DNA of 28,884 bases, from the NCBI GenBank assembly GCA_002346435.1, contig DDZT01000134.1, positions 1 to 28,884 on the forward strand, read 5' to 3'. Positions 17,142-24,549 of this stretch are shown piece by piece. Below the pieces are notes generated by a model. It was not told the origin of the DNA, did no database searches, and worked only from the letters and a program-made list of their open reading frames with translations. Every line of letters starts with the position of its first letter. Positions within the stretch are counted from its first letter, which is position 1. Both the position numbers and the translations under genes were made by a program. This DNA is from Anaerolineales bacterium UBA3001 (GTDB taxonomy: Bacteria > Chloroflexota > Anaerolineae > Anaerolineales > UBA11657).

Positions 17142-17630
17142 TTATATATCCGGCATCTCTAGTTTTACCGATGCGCCAGACACGCGCAATACAGGTAAAT
17201 TTCCATCACCATTTTCCAAGGCAATAGGCACCGATTGTTCGATACAAGTCAAACGACACACATCTACTAAATCTCCATCTCCTACTACTTCAACTTGATC
17301 AAAACCAGCTGCACGAGCCTCAGCTAGTAAATTACGAGCTTCTTGACGAGTAGCACGATACATACCCATACTGACTTGCACATACTCCACAGCTAGTCGT
17401 GACTTCTCTGTAATGCCTTCTGGAGTAATTAAGTAACGTAATCTTCTACGTTGCAAACGGGTCACCTTGACATGCCCTTTACTCACTAGTCGCTTCACAT
17501 ACCAGTTGATTGTTCCGATAGCAACATCTAGTCTTGCCGCTAAATCAGCTTGTGTTGCATCCGGATCTTGCTCAATTTGCTCCAAAATACGGAGTTCATG
17601 CGTATTTTCAGGGTTTGTGTGCACATTCAT
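17142..17630 (-). CDS. Winged-helix transcriptional regulator, EPS-associated MarR type with extra C-terminal domain
   Basis: 162 residues. Residues ~10-90 form a winged helix: HELRILEQIEQDPDATQADLAARLDVAIGTINWYVKRLVSKGHV is helix-turn-helix with the wing ending at ITPEGI. This is similar to the EPS-associated MarR regulators (TIGR04176-like) that sit before NusG paralogues in exopolysaccharide operons. Residues ~105-160 (GFDQVEVVGDGDLVDVCRLTCIEQSVPIAL) look like a short beta-alpha-beta unit of the nucleotide- or CoA-binding Rossmann kind, which could sense a metabolite; that part is inference. It is the first gene of the operon, with a promoter and a large palindrome immediately upstream, so autoregulation is likely. 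Confidence 0.8.
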   Translation of the reverse strand: MNVHTNPENTHELRILEQIEQDPDATQADLAARLDVAIGTINWYVKRLVSKGHVKVTRLQRRRLRYLITPEGITEKSRLAVEYVQVSMGMYRATRQEARNLLAEARAAGFDQVEVVGDGDLVDVCRLTCIEQSVPIALENGDGNLPVLRVSGASVKLEMPDI

Positions 17631-17647
17631 GAGATATTATCCATTTC

Positions 17648-17682
17648 AATATTCAGTGTCTGAAATTCAATGACTGAATATT
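17648..17682. promoter_or_regulatory. Near-perfect 35-bp palindrome, candidate operator of the winged-helix regulator
   Basis: The outer arms AATATTCAGT (17648-17657) and ACTGAATATT (17673-17682) are perfect inverted repeats. Between them TGAAATTCA (17661-17669) is an inner palindrome with the same centre at 17665, so 14 of 17 position pairs match. The right arm covers most of the -10 element of the predicted minus-strand promoter and the rest spans the expected transcription start. Additional CTGAA copies lie at 17660, 17674 and 17687. The placement fits repression by a dimeric winged-helix protein. Confidence 0.6.
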
Positions 17683-17705
17683 ACTACTGAATCCCCAAAT
17701 GTCAA
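17678..17705 (-). promoter_or_regulatory. Predicted sigma70-type promoter of the glycan/phosphonate operon
   Basis: On the minus strand a perfect -35 TTGACA (plus 17700-17705) is followed after 16 bases by TAATAT (plus 17678-17683, four of six matches to TATAAT). Transcription would start near 17671, about 40 bases before the start codon of the winged-helix gene at 17630. The spacer is one base short of optimal and the -10 is moderate, consistent with a regulated promoter. Confidence 0.55.
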
Positions 17706-17834
17706 GGATATTCACATGAAAACTAAATTGCAGACTGATATATATACACACAATATGGTTACTACATCTACTATTCTTAATAATCATATAAACTGGTCAC
17801 AACTCCTGATTATGGTAAACTTGCGTTCTAATAA

Positions 17835-17908
17835 GGGCGGGTAGCTCAGCTGGTTAGAGCGCTTCTCTTACACAGAAGAGGTCGCAGGTTCGAGTCCTGT
17901 CCTGCCCA
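17835..17908 (+). tRNA. tRNA-Val (anticodon TAC)
   Basis: A 74-base cloverleaf without encoded CCA. The acceptor strands GGGCGGG and CCTGCCC pair with one G-U. The D stem is GCTC/GAGC; the anticodon stem is CTTCT/AGAAG around loop CTTACAC, giving anticodon TAC. The variable loop is AGGTC. The T stem is GCAGG/CCTGT with loop TTCGAGT. The discriminator is A. All arms are intact, so it should be functional. Confidence 0.97.
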
Positions 17909-17944
17909 TATTTATAAAATCGCAAATATTGCCAACAAACTGCA

Positions 17945-18283
17945 TCAAGTAAATAGCTGATCGGTTTTAGCTGCTGCGACAAAATCATTGTGGTGTAACC
18001 CACCGATCTTGTGTGTCCACCAAGTAACAGTAACCCTCCCCCACTCTGTCAAAATAGCAGGATGATGATTTTCCTGCTCAGCTAGGTTACCAACATTATT
18101 AGTAAACTCTAACGCTTGTACAAAATCACTGAACTCAAAAACTCTTTCTAACTTACCGGTACCTTCTGAATTCAGAATTCTCCACGCAGGAATCTGTAAC
18201 CGTAATGTGTCTATTTCCTCAGGAGTAGCCAAAGGAGAGTCACCACTACAAGCAACGCAACTAAAAGTTGTTAATTTAGTCAT
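17945..18283 (-). CDS. Pterin-4a-carbinolamine dehydratase
   Basis: 112 residues from the preferred start. The family signature is clear: AEQENHHPAILTEWGRVTVTWWTHKIGGLHHNDFVAA, with the active-site His pair and the TH...GL..ND motif. The enzyme dehydrates 4a-hydroxytetrahydropterin, the product of aromatic amino acid hydroxylases or related pterin oxidation. I chose the ATG at 18283 because a strong GGAGG (18293-18289) lies five bases upstream of it; a second ATG at 18295 overlaps that site and would leave itself without one. No aromatic amino acid hydroxylase gene is in the window. It is convergent with tRNA-Val, 36 bases away. Confidence 0.92.
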   Translation of the reverse strand: MTKLTTFSCVACSGDSPLATPEEIDTLRLQIPAWRILNSEGTGKLERVFEFSDFVQALEFTNNVGNLAEQENHHPAILTEWGRVTVTWWTHKIGGLHHNDFVAAAKTDQLFT

Positions 18284-18386
18284 ATCAACCTCCACATAAA
18301 ATCAATCTATCTAACATTCAATTTATTGCTTTGTTTAAAAAGTCAAACTATATCGATACACATATCCTCCGGAAGGTAAGACAGAC

Positions 18387-18414
18387 TTGTAATCCCCTGA
18401 AGGCAAGGTAAAAT
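18387..18414 (+). promoter_or_regulatory. Possible promoter upstream of argF
   Basis: TTGTAA (18387-18392), 16 bases, then TAAAAT (18409-18414) resemble -35 and -10 elements with four and five of six consensus matches. This leaves a leader of about 70 bases before argF. I saw no convincing ArgR-type operator in the 200-base region. The call is weak because AT-rich DNA gives such matches by chance. Confidence 0.3.
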
Positions 18415-18489
18415 TGGTAATCATATTTAAATTAAAATAAGCAGCACCCCAAATTGCGTACTTAAACGCTGGAGGGCTATATACAAATA

Positions 18490-19410
18490 ATGTGCAATTT
18501 CCTTGCCATAGACGACTTCACAAGCGAAGAACTAAAAAACCTTCTTAGTCTTGCATCCAAACTAAAAAAGGAATATATCTCCACTGGCAACCAACCAGTC
18601 CTAAACGGAAAAACTCTAGCGATGATTTTCCAGAAACCAAGCTTGCGCACACGAGTGTCATTTGAAATGGCCATGCACCATCTAGGAGGCAAGTCCATTT
18701 ATATATCACCCCAAGAAATCGAACTGGGAAAACGCGAATCAGTGCCCGACGTAGCACGAGTACTTGATGGATATGTCGATGCAATAATGGCGCGTGTTTT
18801 CCATTATGAGCAAATACTCGAACTTGCCAAATACACATCAATTCCTGTGATTAACGGTTTATCTGACTACAATCACCCTTGCCAGGCCGTCGGTGATATG
18901 CTGACAATAATGGAACTAAAGCCCAAATTGCAGGGACTCAAATTGGCATTTGTAGGAGATGGCAACAACGTTGCAACCTCACTTGCTTTAACATGTGCTC
19001 TTATGGGTATCAGTTTCACTATCGCAAGCCCAAAAGGCTACGAACTTAATGATGACGTAATCGAACGAATAAAGAAAATTTCTTCAAAAGAAAAAATGGA
19101 TTTCCTACAGACGACCGATCCAATAACAGCAGTATCCAACGCAGATATAATTTACACTGATGTCTGGACAAGCATGGGACAAGAACAAGAAGCACAATAT
19201 AGACACGAATTATTCAAGACGTATCAGGTCAACCAAGATCTTGTTTCAAAAGCCAAACCTAATGTAATAGTCATGCATGACCTACCTGCAAAACGCGGAG
19301 AAGAAATAACCAGTGACGTTGCAGATGGTCCCAATTCGGTTATTTTCCAACAAGCTCACAATAGAATGCATTCAGCAAAGGCCATTCTGTACACTTTGTT
19401 GACTGATTGA
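18490..19410 (+). CDS. argF: Ornithine carbamoyltransferase
   Basis: 306 residues, normal size. Makes citrulline from ornithine and carbamoyl phosphate in arginine biosynthesis. The carbamoyl-phosphate motif FQKPSLRTR is at 48-55, HPCQA at 129-133, and the ornithine-binding loop with DVWTSMGQE around 224-232 (SMG is the ornithine-type loop). The motif that is normally HCLPAHRGEE reads HDLPAKRGEE (263-272), so the usual Cys is Asp264 here. A GGAGGG lies about 13 bases before the ATG, a long but usable distance. Other carbamoyltransferases such as putrescine carbamoyltransferase are conceivable, but the SMG loop favours ornithine. It heads the plus-strand gene run. Confidence 0.92.
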   Translation: MCNFLAIDDFTSEELKNLLSLASKLKKEYISTGNQPVLNGKTLAMIFQKPSLRTRVSFEMAMHHLGGKSIYISPQEIELGKRESVPDVARVLDGYVDAIMARVFHYEQILELAKYTSIPVINGLSDYNHPCQAVGDMLTIMELKPKLQGLKLAFVGDGNNVATSLALTCALMGISFTIASPKGYELNDDVIERIKKISSKEKMDFLQTTDPITAVSNADIIYTDVWTSMGQEQEAQYRHELFKTYQVNQDLVSKAKPNVIVMHDLPAKRGEEITSDVADGPNSVIFQQAHNRMHSAKAILYTLLTD

Positions 19411-19480
19411 TAACGGAGGGATAAAGCCCATCGATACTGTACTTAGTGATCTTACCCGACTACTAGAACAACTAACTTGG

Positions 19481-20281
19481 GTGGAAGCACTTGATATATT
19501 GGTAGTTGCATTAATGTTTTACGCACTACTAGTCATAGTACGAGGCACACAAGCCGTAAACTTGCTTCGCGGAGTTATTGTCTTAGTAATTTTAGTAGTT
19601 GTGTTCTCGGGACTGTTCCAACTCCGCGCAGTCTCATGGCTGCTTAGAGCTACTCTTCCGGCACTGTTGCTAGCAATTCCTGTGATATTTCAACCAGAAA
19701 TAAGAAGAGCATTAACTAGCTTAGGACGAGCGGGAAGCTGGATCACATTTCGAGGCCGTCATGAACAAGTGATGGCAGTCATACAATGTATCGTCAGGGC
19801 TAGCGAAAGACTGTCAAAAATCCGTTATGGTGGACTAATTGTAATCGAACGCGAGATCGGCTTACAAGAATATGTAGATACAGGCGTATATCTGAATGCC
19901 AATATCTCCGCAGAATTACTAGTACAAATTTTCCACAAAGATACTCCACTCCATGATGGGGCGGCAGTATTGAGAGGCGAACAAATAGTAGCAGCAGCAT
20001 GTGTAATGCCACTGTCAACCAACACAAAAGTGGAGGAAAGACGTTATGGATTGAGACACAGAGCTGCCATCGGCATAACTGAATCTAGTGATGCTGTAGC
20101 TGTGATCATATCAGAAGAGACCGGAAGCATATCAGTAGCTTATAATGGCCGAATGATTCGTAAGATTACTCACGCGCGTCTCAGCAACATACTTGCTGCC
20201 TTCTATCAGCCAAGAACAGCACGTACTAGAAGCTGGATACGAAGCATTTTAGGCATTAAAATCAAAGAGCAGAGTGAATAG
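19481..20281 (+). CDS. cdaA: Membrane diadenylate cyclase (c-di-AMP synthase)
   Basis: 266 residues from the GTG at 19481. Three hydrophobic helices (about 3-20, 30-47 and 50-72) precede the DAC catalytic domain, which has the DGA motif (HDGAAVLRG, 159-161) and RHRAA (192-196). It condenses two ATP to c-di-AMP, a second messenger for osmotic and cell-wall control. The next gene encodes the YbbR partner. The GTG has no ribosome binding site, while an excellent GGAGGG stands at 19415-19420 and the frame stays open from there, encoding IDTVLSDLTRLLEQLTW, the helix usually found at the N-terminus of this family. The true start is therefore likely upstream, at a rare codon (ATA 19421 or ATC 19430). 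Confidence 0.93.
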   Translation: MEALDILVVALMFYALLVIVRGTQAVNLLRGVIVLVILVVVFSGLFQLRAVSWLLRATLPALLLAIPVIFQPEIRRALTSLGRAGSWITFRGRHEQVMAVIQCIVRASERLSKIRYGGLIVIEREIGLQEYVDTGVYLNANISAELLVQIFHKDTPLHDGAAVLRGEQIVAAACVMPLSTNTKVEERRYGLRHRAAIGITESSDAVAVIISEETGSISVAYNGRMIRKITHARLSNILAAFYQPRTARTRSWIRSILGIKIKEQSE

Positions 20282-20296
20282 AGCTTTGTAACAGAT

Positions 20297-21589
20297 ATGA
20301 TACGTAAATTCCTTCAAACCCTAAGTCTTTTTGGACTTGCAACTGTACTTGCCACGGTTGTTTGGATCACAGCAGCCAATGAAGAAAATCCTATTTTAGA
20401 AAAGGTGTATCCACAACCGATAACAATTGAAATGAAAAGATTACCCAAAGATATGGTTGTCAACAGATCAAGCGTGAATAATGTTGCAGTATTAATAAGA
20501 GCTCCTTCACAAGTTTGGTCCACGCTTAATACAAACCAGATTAATATCACTGCTGATTTAAGTGAAATGTCACCAGGATTACATAAAATACCACTTAATG
20601 CCGAAGTAATTATTCCAAATGCAGAAATCTTGTCAGTGAGTCCTAGTGAAATCTCAATAAACCTAGAGAGAATAGTTACTAAAACAATACCAATTACTGT
20701 AGATGTACAAGGTGAACCCGCTGTTGGTTACATTGCAAGCACGCCTATAATTGCTGCAGAGAAAATCATTGCAACCGGATCAGAACAAGAGATCACTAAG
20801 CTAGACACAATCAAATTAACCATGAACATCAGTGAGGAAAAAGATAATGTTAACAGGACCTTTACCTTCAGCCAAATTGGTGCACTGGGGTCCAGCTTAG
20901 ATGATCTAGTTTTACAACCCAAAAGCACTACAATTACCATACCTATACGACAAATGGGCGGCTACCGAGATGTAGCAGTACGCGCCCTACTGGAGGGAAA
21001 CCCTGAACCAGGTTACCGCATCACCAACATTACTACCTCCCCACCAACTATCACTGTATTTTCCAGCGATCAAGATCAATTAACTGCTCTACCAGGTTTT
21101 GTAGAAACAGAGCCTCTAGACATTTCATCTGCTTCACAAGATATTGATGCTAGATTAACTATTGCACTTCCGGAAGGAGTGACTGCTGTAAGCGAGCAAT
21201 CAATAGTTGTATTAGTTAGTATTGAAGCCGTTGAGACAAGTCAACGCATACGACAAGATCTGACTGTGACTGGCCTGGGAACAAACCTTTCAGCGCAAAT
21301 ATCGCCAGATTCTGTTGACGTAATTATGTCGGGACCACTACCGGTATTAGACAGTTTAACAGGAGAAAATGTCAAAGTAATACTAGATCTCCTGCATCTA
21401 GCTCCTGGCACTTATGATATAGAACCATCGGTAATTGTGTCCGGTCCGGATGTCATTAAAACTGACACCATTTTGCCAGCATTCATTCGTGTAATTATAA
21501 GTGAACCAACAAACGTTTCCGACGATAAAACAATAGAAGATAGTAACCTACCCAATACTACAACAAACGAAGCAAACGACGAAACATAA
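20297..21589 (+). CDS. cdaR: YbbR-domain protein, CdaA regulator
   Basis: 430 residues. A single N-terminal membrane helix (residues ~9-26) is followed by an extracytoplasmic region made of repeated YbbR-type beta modules; PQPITIEMKRLP, KTIPITVDVQGEPAVGYI, MGGYRDVAVRALLEGNPEPGYRI and the segment around IRQDLTVTGLGTNLSAQI mark four successive units. The last ~25 residues are a polar Asn/Thr/Asp-rich tail. In Firmicutes the YbbR protein CdaR binds CdaA at the membrane and modulates c-di-AMP synthesis; here the gene lies 15 bases after cdaA, supporting the same partnership. It has no catalytic motif. Confidence 0.9.
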   Translation: MIRKFLQTLSLFGLATVLATVVWITAANEENPILEKVYPQPITIEMKRLPKDMVVNRSSVNNVAVLIRAPSQVWSTLNTNQINITADLSEMSPGLHKIPLNAEVIIPNAEILSVSPSEISINLERIVTKTIPITVDVQGEPAVGYIASTPIIAAEKIIATGSEQEITKLDTIKLTMNISEEKDNVNRTFTFSQIGALGSSLDDLVLQPKSTTITIPIRQMGGYRDVAVRALLEGNPEPGYRITNITTSPPTITVFSSDQDQLTALPGFVETEPLDISSASQDIDARLTIALPEGVTAVSEQSIVVLVSIEAVETSQRIRQDLTVTGLGTNLSAQISPDSVDVIMSGPLPVLDSLTGENVKVILDLLHLAPGTYDIEPSVIVSGPDVIKTDTILPAFIRVIISEPTNVSDDKTIEDSNLPNTTTNEANDET

Positions 21590-21597
21590 TTTTAATT

Positions 21598-22971
21598 ATG
21601 CGTAAATCGATTGTGGCTCTGGTTGGACGACCTAATGTAGGTAAATCTACTCTATTTAACCGATTGGCTGGTGAACGCCTGGCAGTAGTAGATGATATTC
21701 CAGGAACCACACGAGACCGGTTAATGACAGAGGTGGAATGGAACGGCATCTCTTTTAATCTAGTAGATACTGGTGGCATAGAAGCATATCAGCGAAAGCA
21801 AGATAAATCACCTCTTGCACAAGACTCATCTGACTTTATTTCTGAGATTCGCGCTCAATATGAAATGGCTATAACTGAAGCAGATTTAGTAGTACTCATG
21901 ACAGATGTAAGTTCTGGAGTCACTTCCACAGATATAGACATAGCCAACCTACTACGTAAGAGCAGAAAAACACCTACCAAACAGAAAAAATCACCTATTT
22001 TGTTGGCTGTCAACAAATGTGATAACCAATCAAGATTCATGGATACTCATGAATTCCATGAACTAGGTATTAGTGACCTGTACCCCATCGCTGCCTTGCA
22101 TGGGCTCGGAATAGGAGAATTACTTGACGCGATTGTTGCCAATATACCTTCTCCAACATCATTTACTGAAGATGACACAATTACGATTGCAATTGTCGGA
22201 CGCCCAAATGTTGGAAAAAGTAGTCTGCTAAACAAATTAATAGGTCAAGATAGAGTAATTGTGTCACCAGTGGCTGGCACAACACGTGATGCAATAGATA
22301 CTAAACTCAAATACTATGATAATAAGATCACCTTAATTGATACTGCGGGAATTAGACGCCGGGGCAAAATAGTACCTGGAGTCGAGAAATACAGCGTACT
22401 ACGTGCATTAAGAGCAATTGAGCGTGCAGAAGTAGTAATGCTGCTGATTGATGCTACAGAACCATTCACAGCACAAGATGCACATATAGCAGGTATGATA
22501 ATTGACAAATCACGTAGTGTAATTGTGGTAGTAAACAAATGGGATAAAATACCAAAAGACACCTACACTATAGATGAATATAGTAACCTAGTACGTACAA
22601 CACTGCAATTTTTAGATTATGTACCTGTAATCTTCATATCCGCATTAACAGGCAAACGCATCAACACTGTGCTTCCACTTGCTTTGCAAGTGCATTCCGA
22701 ACGTCACCTCAGAGCCTCAACATCTGAAATGAATCGTGTTGTAGCTTCTGCAGTTAGGCAGCATTCACCACCATCAAAAAACGGAAAGAGGCTTCGTATT
22801 TTTTATGCAACGCAGGTGTCCACAGCACCGCCGATTATCCTATTACACATAAATGACAAGGATCTTGTGCACTTTAGCTATACACGCTATCTAGAAAACA
22901 AAATCAGAGAAGTGTTCAATTTTAGTGGTACCCCTATACGATTAACTTATAGAGAACGTAGTGAAAATTAA
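21598..22971 (+). CDS. der: Ribosome biogenesis GTPase Der (EngA)
   Basis: 457 residues with two tandem GTPase domains and a C-terminal KH-like domain, the unique Der architecture. First domain: GRPNVGKST at 10-18, PGTTRDR, DTGG and NKCD. Second domain: GRPNVGKSS, AGTTRDA, DTAGI and NKWD. Der acts in assembly of the 50S ribosomal subunit. The first domain carries small insertions compared with E. coli Der, one after DTGGIE (residues ~62-75) and one before NKCD (KSRKTPTKQKKSP). It starts 8 bases after cdaR, so it is probably in the same transcript. Confidence 0.97.
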   Translation: MRKSIVALVGRPNVGKSTLFNRLAGERLAVVDDIPGTTRDRLMTEVEWNGISFNLVDTGGIEAYQRKQDKSPLAQDSSDFISEIRAQYEMAITEADLVVLMTDVSSGVTSTDIDIANLLRKSRKTPTKQKKSPILLAVNKCDNQSRFMDTHEFHELGISDLYPIAALHGLGIGELLDAIVANIPSPTSFTEDDTITIAIVGRPNVGKSSLLNKLIGQDRVIVSPVAGTTRDAIDTKLKYYDNKITLIDTAGIRRRGKIVPGVEKYSVLRALRAIERAEVVMLLIDATEPFTAQDAHIAGMIIDKSRSVIVVVNKWDKIPKDTYTIDEYSNLVRTTLQFLDYVPVIFISALTGKRINTVLPLALQVHSERHLRASTSEMNRVVASAVRQHSPPSKNGKRLRIFYATQVSTAPPIILLHINDKDLVHFSYTRYLENKIREVFNFSGTPIRLTYRERSEN

Positions 22972-23002
22972 TGTTGATACGAGGTGACAACCAAGTTATA
23001 AT

Positions 23003-23641
23003 ATGGATATAGAGACGCACTCCTCAATGGAAAGCATCCGAACTAAAAACCAACAAGATTCCACGCCGATGTTGCCTAAGGTGCTTAGAGAGTTGGTTGA
23101 AACAATACTATTGGCGTTAGCAATATTTGTGACCGTCAATATAATTACTGCTCGATTTAGAATTGAAGGTGATAGCATGCTAAACAGCTTCAAAGATGGA
23201 CAGTACATTATAGTAAATCGACTAGCATATAAATTTCATGCTCCTGAAAGAGGAGATGTCGTAGTATTTATACCTTCTGTGAGTACTACAACTACATTTT
23301 GGGAAAACATTCTAGGAAGACCCGGACAAACCGATTATATTAAGCGTGTAGTAGCTACCCCTGGTGACATTGTTGAAATCACTTCGGGTAAACTTTATGT
23401 CAATGGAATGATGCAATCTGAACCTTATCTCCGAGAACCTATGATGGTTACAGATACACAACAATGGCAACTTGAAGCGGATCAGTATCTGGTACTCGGC
23501 GATAATCGTAATTTCTCTAAAGATTCCCGTACATTAAATATAGGCCCAGTAACTATCCAACAAATATTGGGTAAAGTCTCAATAGTCTATTTTCCTTTTA
23601 GGGACGCACACATTGTTAGACCGGAGACATATCAAAATTGA
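23003..23641 (+). CDS. lepB: Signal peptidase I
   Basis: 212 residues. One N-terminal membrane helix (about 31-49) precedes the extracytoplasmic catalytic part. The nucleophile is Ser58 in EGDSM and the general base Lys114 in DYIKRVVATPGD; box E reads LGDNRNFSKDSR near residues 163-174. It removes signal peptides from exported proteins. An AGGTGA sequence lies about 15 bases before the ATG, so the start is slightly uncertain; a second ATG at residue 9 is possible. The stop codon overlaps the presumed start of deoC. Confidence 0.95.
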   Translation: MDIETHSSMESIRTKNQQDSTPMLPKVLRELVETILLALAIFVTVNIITARFRIEGDSMLNSFKDGQYIIVNRLAYKFHAPERGDVVVFIPSVSTTTTFWENILGRPGQTDYIKRVVATPGDIVEITSGKLYVNGMMQSEPYLREPMMVTDTQQWQLEADQYLVLGDNRNFSKDSRTLNIGPVTIQQILGKVSIVYFPFRDAHIVRPETYQN

Positions 23642-24540
23642 GTGTGCACAAAATGAAATTATCAGAAACTAAGGTTGACCAAATAGGGGTACAGGAACGA
23701 GTTGCACGACTGCAATCTCGAAGCATTAAAGCCGACTCCAAAAAGGAGGCTCTTACTTTAGCCTTAAGCATGATTGACCTTACAACTCTTGAGGGGCGTG
23801 ATTCTCCTAATAAAGTCCGTCAACTTTGCTACAAAGCTACACATCTGCATGAAAGCTTTCCAGGCCTACCTCATGTTGCTGCAATATGCGTGTATGCGCC
23901 AATGATTAGAACTGCAAAGGAAGCACTGCAAGGTAGCACAGTTAAAGTCGCTGCCGTTGCTACAGCATTTCCCAGCGGAATGACAAGTTTAGAGACCAAA
24001 CTAGATGAGGTGAAACAGGCAGCACAGGACGGTGCCGACGAAATAGATATGGTCATATCACGGGGCAGATTCTTGAGTGGAGACTTTGATTATGTTGCAG
24101 AAGAAATCAATAGGGTAAAAGAAGCATGTGGTTCAGCACATCTTAAAGTTATATTGGAGACAGGCGAACTCGTAACCCTTGACAATGTGCGCACAGCAAG
24201 TGATATTGCCATGGCAGCAGGAGCCGATTTTATCAAAACATCCACAGGAAAAATACAGCCTGCTGCAACTCCCGAAGTAACGCTTGTAATGATGCAAGCC
24301 ATCAAAGATTTCTATCACAAGAATGGTAGAAAAGTTGGTCTGAAACCAGCTGGTGGTATTAGTAAATCTAAGCAGGCAATTCAATATCTAGTAATGTTAC
24401 GTGAGACCTTAGGACAAGATTGGTTGAATCCAGACCTGTTTAGATTTGGTGCTAGTTCACTCGCCAATGATATACTAATGCAAGTTGTTAAACAGAATAC
24501 TGGGATATATCAATCTGCATCTTATTTTTCTCTGGACTAG
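23638..24540 (+). CDS. deoC: Deoxyribose-phosphate aldolase, long (human-like) form
   Basis: 300 residues. Cleaves 2-deoxyribose 5-phosphate to acetaldehyde and glyceraldehyde 3-phosphate. The Schiff-base lysine is Lys200 in ADFIKTSTGK, with the proton-relay Lys236 in VGLKPAGGI and Asp137 in DEIDMVIS. Compared with short bacterial DeoC it has ~40 extra N-terminal residues and the DLTTLEGRDSPNKVRQLCYKA segment close to that of the human enzyme. The start is ambiguous: TTG at 23638 overlaps the lepB stop by four bases, but GTG 23644 and ATG 23653 are in frame. The two following aldehyde dehydrogenase genes could oxidise the acetaldehyde produced. Confidence 0.94.
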   Translation: MSVHKMKLSETKVDQIGVQERVARLQSRSIKADSKKEALTLALSMIDLTTLEGRDSPNKVRQLCYKATHLHESFPGLPHVAAICVYAPMIRTAKEALQGSTVKVAAVATAFPSGMTSLETKLDEVKQAAQDGADEIDMVISRGRFLSGDFDYVAEEINRVKEACGSAHLKVILETGELVTLDNVRTASDIAMAAGADFIKTSTGKIQPAATPEVTLVMMQAIKDFYHKNGRKVGLKPAGGISKSKQAIQYLVMLRETLGQDWLNPDLFRFGASSLANDILMQVVKQNTGIYQSASYFSLD

Positions 24541-24549
24541 ACAATAGAC

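Noticed and set aside
17835..17908. tRNA-Val as an integration site for the glycan operon
   Set aside because: The operon lies on the 5' side of the tRNA gene, whereas integrases normally use the 3' end. I saw no integrase gene and no repeated tRNA 3' end in the window.
17922..17932. GCAAATATTGC hairpin as terminator of the carbinolamine dehydratase gene
   Set aside because: The stem is only four pairs and the following T-run on the minus strand is short and interrupted, so chance is as likely.
18362..18376. CCTCCGGAAGG-type symmetry between the dehydratase gene and argF
   Set aside because: It is a short imperfect palindrome and does not resemble an ArgR operator; I could not attach a function.
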